Assembly: GCA_015233705.1 (NCBI GenBank)
Contig: JADFXE010000062.1
Coordinates: 1-7,251 of the forward strand
Length of the DNA stretch: 7,251 nucleotides
Origin: Candidatus Omnitrophota bacterium
Lineage (GTDB): Bacteria; Omnitrophota; Koll11; Zapsychrales; Fredricksoniimonadaceae
Direction of reading: 5' to 3'
Shown here: positions 6,030 through 7,251 of the stretch, one piece after another
Numbering within the stretch: the first letter of the stretch is position 1
How the letters are laid out: each line of letters starts with the position of its first letter
Program-made: the position numbers and the translations under genes
The notes under the pieces: generated by a model
The model's database searches: none
What the model saw: the letters and a program-made list of their open reading frames with translations, nothing else
What the model was told of the DNA's origin: nothing

Positions 6030-6424
6030 TTCTTCTTTAACAAATCGCGGATCTCCGCCAGAAGCGTAGCCTCAGCGCTCGGCGGAGGAGGAACAACAGG
6101 CTTGGCCTCTTCCTTCTTCTGGAGCGCGCTCATGCCTTTGATCAGGATAAAGACCGCAAAAGCCACGATCAGAAAGCTGAAAATATTATTCAGAAAAAGT
6201 CCGTACTTGATCGTGACCGGCGCCCGGCCGAATTCGGACTTGATCACAAGCTCGAGACTGCTGAAGTCCACACCGCCGATAAGAAAGCCCAGCGGCGGCA
6301 TCATGATGTCAGAGACAAGCGAGGCAATGATCTTGCCAAAGGCCGCGCCGATAATGATACCGACCGCCATATCAACGACATTGCCCCGCATCACAAAAGC
6401 CTTGAATTCATCAACAAATTTCAT
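6026..6424 (-). CDS. mscL: Large-conductance mechanosensitive channel MscL
   Basis: This 132-residue inner-membrane channel opens under membrane tension to release solutes during osmotic downshock. The family pattern is complete: an amphipathic N-terminal helix (FVDEFKAFVMRGNVVDMAVG), TM1 GIIIGAAFGKIIASLVSDIMMPPLG with the pore-lining AAFGKI stretch, a periplasmic loop (about 50-72), TM2 YGLFLNNIFSFLIVAFAVFILIKG, and a C-terminal helix AEATLLAEIRDLLKKK after a proline-rich linker (PPPP). AGGAAGG lies six bases before the ATG. Its 3' end overlaps the following membrane-protein gene by four bases. Directly upstream is the intrinsic terminator of copy B, ending only 25 bases before the ATG. That leaves too little room for a separate promoter after the terminator, so expression must come by read-through or from a promoter inside the element or the preceding gene. 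Confidence 0.96.
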   Translation of the reverse strand: MKFVDEFKAFVMRGNVVDMAVGIIIGAAFGKIIASLVSDIMMPPLGFLIGGVDFSSLELVIKSEFGRAPVTIKYGLFLNNIFSFLIVAFAVFILIKGMSALQKKEEAKPVVPPPPSAEATLLAEIRDLLKKK

Positions 6425-6449
6425 AATAACCCTTCCTTTCTAAAGCCAT

Positions 6450-6491
6450 AAAAAAGCCCCGTTCCGCCCCGCGTTATGGGACGGAACGGGG
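6450..6491 (-). terminator. Intrinsic terminator between the surface-repeat gene and mscL
   Basis: In the transcribed direction CCCCGTTCCG (6491-6482), U6481 and CCC (6480-6478) pair with GGG (6470-6468), G6467 and CGGAACGGGG (6466-6457). This gives a 14-bp stem with one U.G wobble and a 7-base loop. After one C comes a run of six T (6455-6450). It is a textbook rho-independent terminator and forms the downstream half of element copy B. Confidence 0.9.
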
Positions 6492-6560
6492 TTAATTCGA
6501 CCAGCAACTTACGTTCGTCCCGACAGAGCGTCGGGACTCCGTAAGTTGCGGTCTCATTAA
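6450..6560 (-). repeat. Structured palindromic element, copy B
   Basis: Read on the minus strand the parts are TTAAT (6560-6556), GA (6555-6554), GACC (6553-6550), GCAACTTACG (6549-6540), GA (6539-6538), an upper stem of 8 bp (6537-6530 with 6524-6517) with a 5-base loop, GAA (6516-6514), CGTAAGTTGC (6513-6504), bulged T6503, GGTC (6502-6499), GA (6498-6497) and ATTAA (6496-6492). The 14-bp terminator hairpin and six T follow. It overlaps the stop codon of the upstream surface-repeat gene. Compared with copy A (946-1031, opposite strand), the linkers TTAATGA and GAATTAACCCCG, the bulged T, and the GA and GAA loop strands are identical, while stem bases differ in paired fashion. It could be a dispersed repeat that supplies a terminator, a 3'-UTR-derived small RNA, or a leader controlling mscL. 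Confidence 0.75.
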
Positions 6561-7251
6561 AATGACCAGTTAACGATCGGCAGGAACTCAAACGGCTCTT
6601 TCTTGCCGTTGTAGTTGGCCAGGCCGATCTGAAGACCGTCGAGCGACTTGGCAACGTTGACCAGCCCGAGCTGAAACCCGTGCATCCCACCCGCCACGTT
6701 CAAAAGGGCGCACTGAAAACCCTTGTAAGCGCCATCGTTGTAATTCACCACGCCCAGGTTCACAGCAGTGGCTTCGCCCTGAGTGATGTTTACAAAACCC
6801 GTCTGCAAACCCACAAAACGGCCGCGGGTGAACGTTACCAGACCATCCTGCCAACCGTGAAAGAAGCCCTCGGTCCAGGCTACGACGCCGCCTTGCAATC
6901 CTGTAAAGTCGCCCTCGGTCACAGAAACAATACCATCCTGCCAGCCGACAAAACGCTTGGCTGTGCGGTTTACCAGACCTTCCTGCCATCCGTAGGTGTT
7001 CTGATCAACCCAATTGCCAAGACCCCATTCAATGCCTGCAACCTCACCCCTAGCCCGGTTAACGCCCAACAAGCTCAAACTCAAGCCATTGACATTCTCG
7101 TTGACCTGATAGAACAGATTAAGGCGCACGCCGCCAATCGACTCTGTCTCCGGAATCATCTGCACAGGGTTCCAGACCGCAAGCTGCAACGGCTTGGGCT
7201 CCTCGGCTCTGGCAAAGCCAGTCATTAGTACAAGCGACAAAAACGCCAATA
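6557..7251 (-). CDS. Exported surface-repeat protein, LA_2272-like (5' end cut by window edge)
   Basis: About 231 residues are visible. The frame runs off the window; the first in-frame start-like codon is a TTG at 7247-7249 inside the hydrophobic core of a signal peptide, so the true start with its basic N-region lies upstream. The visible core (AFLSLVLMTGFARA) ends at a likely signal peptidase I site ARA-E. After a spacer, about nine tandem repeats of 14-15 residues follow, with pattern G-W/L/F-Q-x-G-hydrophobic-V-x-x-T-x-G-x-F, for example VGWQDGIVSVTEGDF, TGLQGGVVAWTEGFF and HGFQLGLVNVAKSL. This fits the 'LA_2272 family surface repeat-containing protein' type known from Leptospira and other diderms. 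It ends FLPIVNWSF with a terminal Phe, suggesting insertion in the outer membrane. Function is unknown. TAA and TGA stops are in tandem, and a strong terminator follows. Confidence 0.75.
   Translation of the reverse strand, partial: LAFLSLVLMTGFARAEEPKPLQLAVWNPVQMIPETESIGGVRLNLFYQVNENVNGLSLSLLGVNRARGEVAGIEWGLGNWVDQNTYGWQEGLVNRTAKRFVGWQDGIVSVTEGDFTGLQGGVVAWTEGFFHGWQDGLVTFTRGRFVGLQTGFVNITQGEATAVNLGVVNYNDGAYKGFQCALLNVAGGMHGFQLGLVNVAKSLDGLQIGLANYNGKKEPFEFLPIVNWSF

Noticed and set aside
1..7251. CRISPR array, tRNA or rRNA gene, insertion sequence
   Set aside because: No regularly spaced direct repeats, no cloverleaf or rRNA signatures and no transposase-like protein were found on either strand.

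Overview
The window reads as a chromosomal segment of a diderm (Gram-negative type) bacterium. It encodes two proteins that look outer-membrane or exported, a polytopic O-antigen ligase-type protein and MscL. The mixture (an LA_2272-type surface repeat protein, small YezD/DUF2292 proteins, an Rrf2 regulator with a cysteine cluster) would fit a little-cultured lineage such as Omnitrophota or another PVC/Elusimicrobia-like group. That placement is inference from gene content only. All nine supported genes lie on the minus strand, so the description below runs from high to low coordinates.

Upstream block (7251 to 4323): the 3' part of an exported protein made of about nine 14-15-residue GWQxG-type repeats enters from beyond the window edge and ends at 6557. 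It is followed by a palindromic element (copy B) that includes a strong intrinsic terminator. Next come mscL and a 568-residue O-antigen ligase/polymerase-like membrane protein, joined by a 4-base ATGA overlap.

Sulfur block (4222 to 3): a consensus-like sigma-70 promoter with a perfect 10-bp inverted repeat over its -10 region drives an Rrf2-family regulator (CymR/IscR-like, Cys92/Cys99/Cys105) and two tandem DUF2292 (YezD-like) genes. After a 121-base spacer come a predicted outer-membrane beta-barrel protein, O-acetylhomoserine sulfhydrylase (MetY type) and cysteine synthase (CysK). The two enzymes fix sulfide into homocysteine and cysteine. The context suggests that the Rrf2 protein senses cysteine/sulfide or Fe-S status and controls the cluster. 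A 13-base motif at the Rrf2 promoter recurs (10/13) upstream of the barrel gene, whose Shine-Dalgarno sequence is locked in a perfect hairpin.

The most unusual signal is a pair of related structured elements, at 946-1031 and 6450-6560, in opposite orientations. They share a bulged base, internal loops and linkers, while three helices differ by compensatory changes. When each is read toward its own T-rich end, the mismatches become tandem G.A pairs and G.U wobbles. That points to a structured RNA ending in a terminator, or to a dispersed palindromic repeat that makes one. No stretch longer than 300 bases lacks a gene.
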